From contig CAVAKZ010000075.1 of NCBI GenBank assembly GCA_963589425.1, positions 1 through 5,027 of the forward strand: a stretch of DNA of 5,027 nt. Reading direction: 5' to 3'. This stretch comes from CAKRJP01 sp963589425 (GTDB lineage: Bacteria > Bacillota > Clostridia > Lachnospirales > Lachnospiraceae). Numbering within the stretch: position 1 is the first letter of the stretch; each line of letters opens with the position of its first letter. The notes under the pieces were generated by a model, which did no database searches, had not been told where the DNA came from, and saw nothing but the letters and a program-made list of their open reading frames with translations. Positions 4,544-5,027 of the stretch are shown in pieces. Position numbers and translations under genes: made by a program.

Positions 4544-5027
4544 ATGACAAACGAAGTATTGAATACGATCAAAAAACGTAGAAGTATCCGGGTATATAAG
4601 CGGGATCCGGTGGCTGAAGAAGCATTGAATGCAGTTCTGGAGGCGGGAACATTTGCACCTACAGGAGGGGGAAAGCAATCTCCTGTAATTATTGCAATAA
4701 CATCACCGGAATATAGGAAAAAGATACAGGAATTAAATGCAGAAATTATGGGGCAGATAATGATCCATATTATGGTGCACCTGTTGTTGTATTGGTTTTG
4801 GCTGATGGAAATGCAAGTACATTTGTTGAAGATGGAAGTTGTGTCTTGGAAAATATGATGCTTGCAGCTACTTCACTCGGACTTGGAACGGTCTGGGTAC
4901 ATAGAGAGAAAGAAATTTTTGATAGTGACGAGGGCAAGGCACTTCTTAAGGAATGGGGATTATCTGAATCTCTAAGAGGCGTAGGAGCTATTGCGTTAGG
5001 ATATCCGCAAAATCCGGATATTGAAGC
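4544..5027 (+). pseudogene. Nitroreductase-family flavoprotein, frameshifted, runs off the window
   Basis: ATG 4544 is preceded by AAAGGA (4529-4534). Residues 11-16 (KRRSIR) are the phosphate-binding arginine motif of FMN-dependent nitroreductases. AGTFAPTGGGKQSP (34-47) is the following FMN-contact helix region. After M69 the annotated frame turns into low-quality sequence and stops at 4858. Adding one G to the run at 4750-4753 restores GADNDPYYGAPVVVLVLADG, then CVLENMMLAATSLGLGTVWV and GVGAIALGYPQNPDIEA, open to the window edge. These are the standard later parts of the fold, including the LENMMLAATSLGLG helix. Such enzymes use NAD(P)H to reduce nitro or quinone compounds in the cytoplasm; the substrate here is unknown. 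About 161 residues are visible of a usual 170-190. One missing base is the only defect. Confidence 0.85.

Noticed and set aside
1..5027. CRISPR array, tRNA or rRNA gene, toxin-antitoxin partner for fic.
   Set aside because: No regularly spaced repeats, no cloverleaf or rRNA-like segment was seen, and no small gene precedes or follows fic; class II Fic proteins carry their own inhibitory helix.

Overview
The window looks like the chromosome of a low-to-medium G+C Firmicute, most likely a gut clostridium (Lachnospiraceae-like). Strong GGAGG-type ribosome binding sites, AT-rich promoters and the closest remembered relatives of the proteins all point there; no database search was possible. The window is a mosaic of broken mobile elements beside a small chromosomal operon.

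Region 1 (1-924) is integrative-element debris. It holds the last 51 codons of a large serine recombinase, a stretch with inverted repeats, a rho-independent terminator, a well-organised leader that can fold into a multibranched RNA (402-516), and a ParB-family gene that keeps its N-terminal CTP-binding domain but is cut at residue 127.

Region 2 (about 922-3588) is a fragment of an HK97-type prophage packaging and head module on the minus strand. Read from high to low coordinates it contains the C-terminal part of the large terminase, a fic gene, a portal gene with its middle deleted, and the front of a ClpP-like head-maturation protease. Every phage structural gene is broken. The exception is fic: intact, clearly AT-richer, with its own promoter, operator-like repeats and terminator, lying between terminase and portal. 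That is the layout of a phage moron (an independently expressed cargo gene). Its two ends carry similar direct repeats of about 46-60 bp.

Region 3 (about 3589-3836) is the front of an IS66-type accessory gene tnpA, fused at its 3' end to the terminase fragment.

Region 4 (about 3872-5027) appears to be the host locus: a divergent tetR-family gene reduced to its first ~17 codons, an intergenic region rich in GTTG/CAAC motifs with a near-consensus promoter, then a small predicted four-helix membrane protein and a nitroreductase in one operon. Both downstream genes contain single-base frameshifts at homopolymer runs, so either the locus is decaying or the sequence has homopolymer errors.

I see no tRNA, rRNA or CRISPR array. 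The most interesting points are the self-contained fic cassette with its flanking repeats and phased operator pair, the structured leader before parB, and the in-frame but antisense gene fusions at both edges of the prophage fragment.
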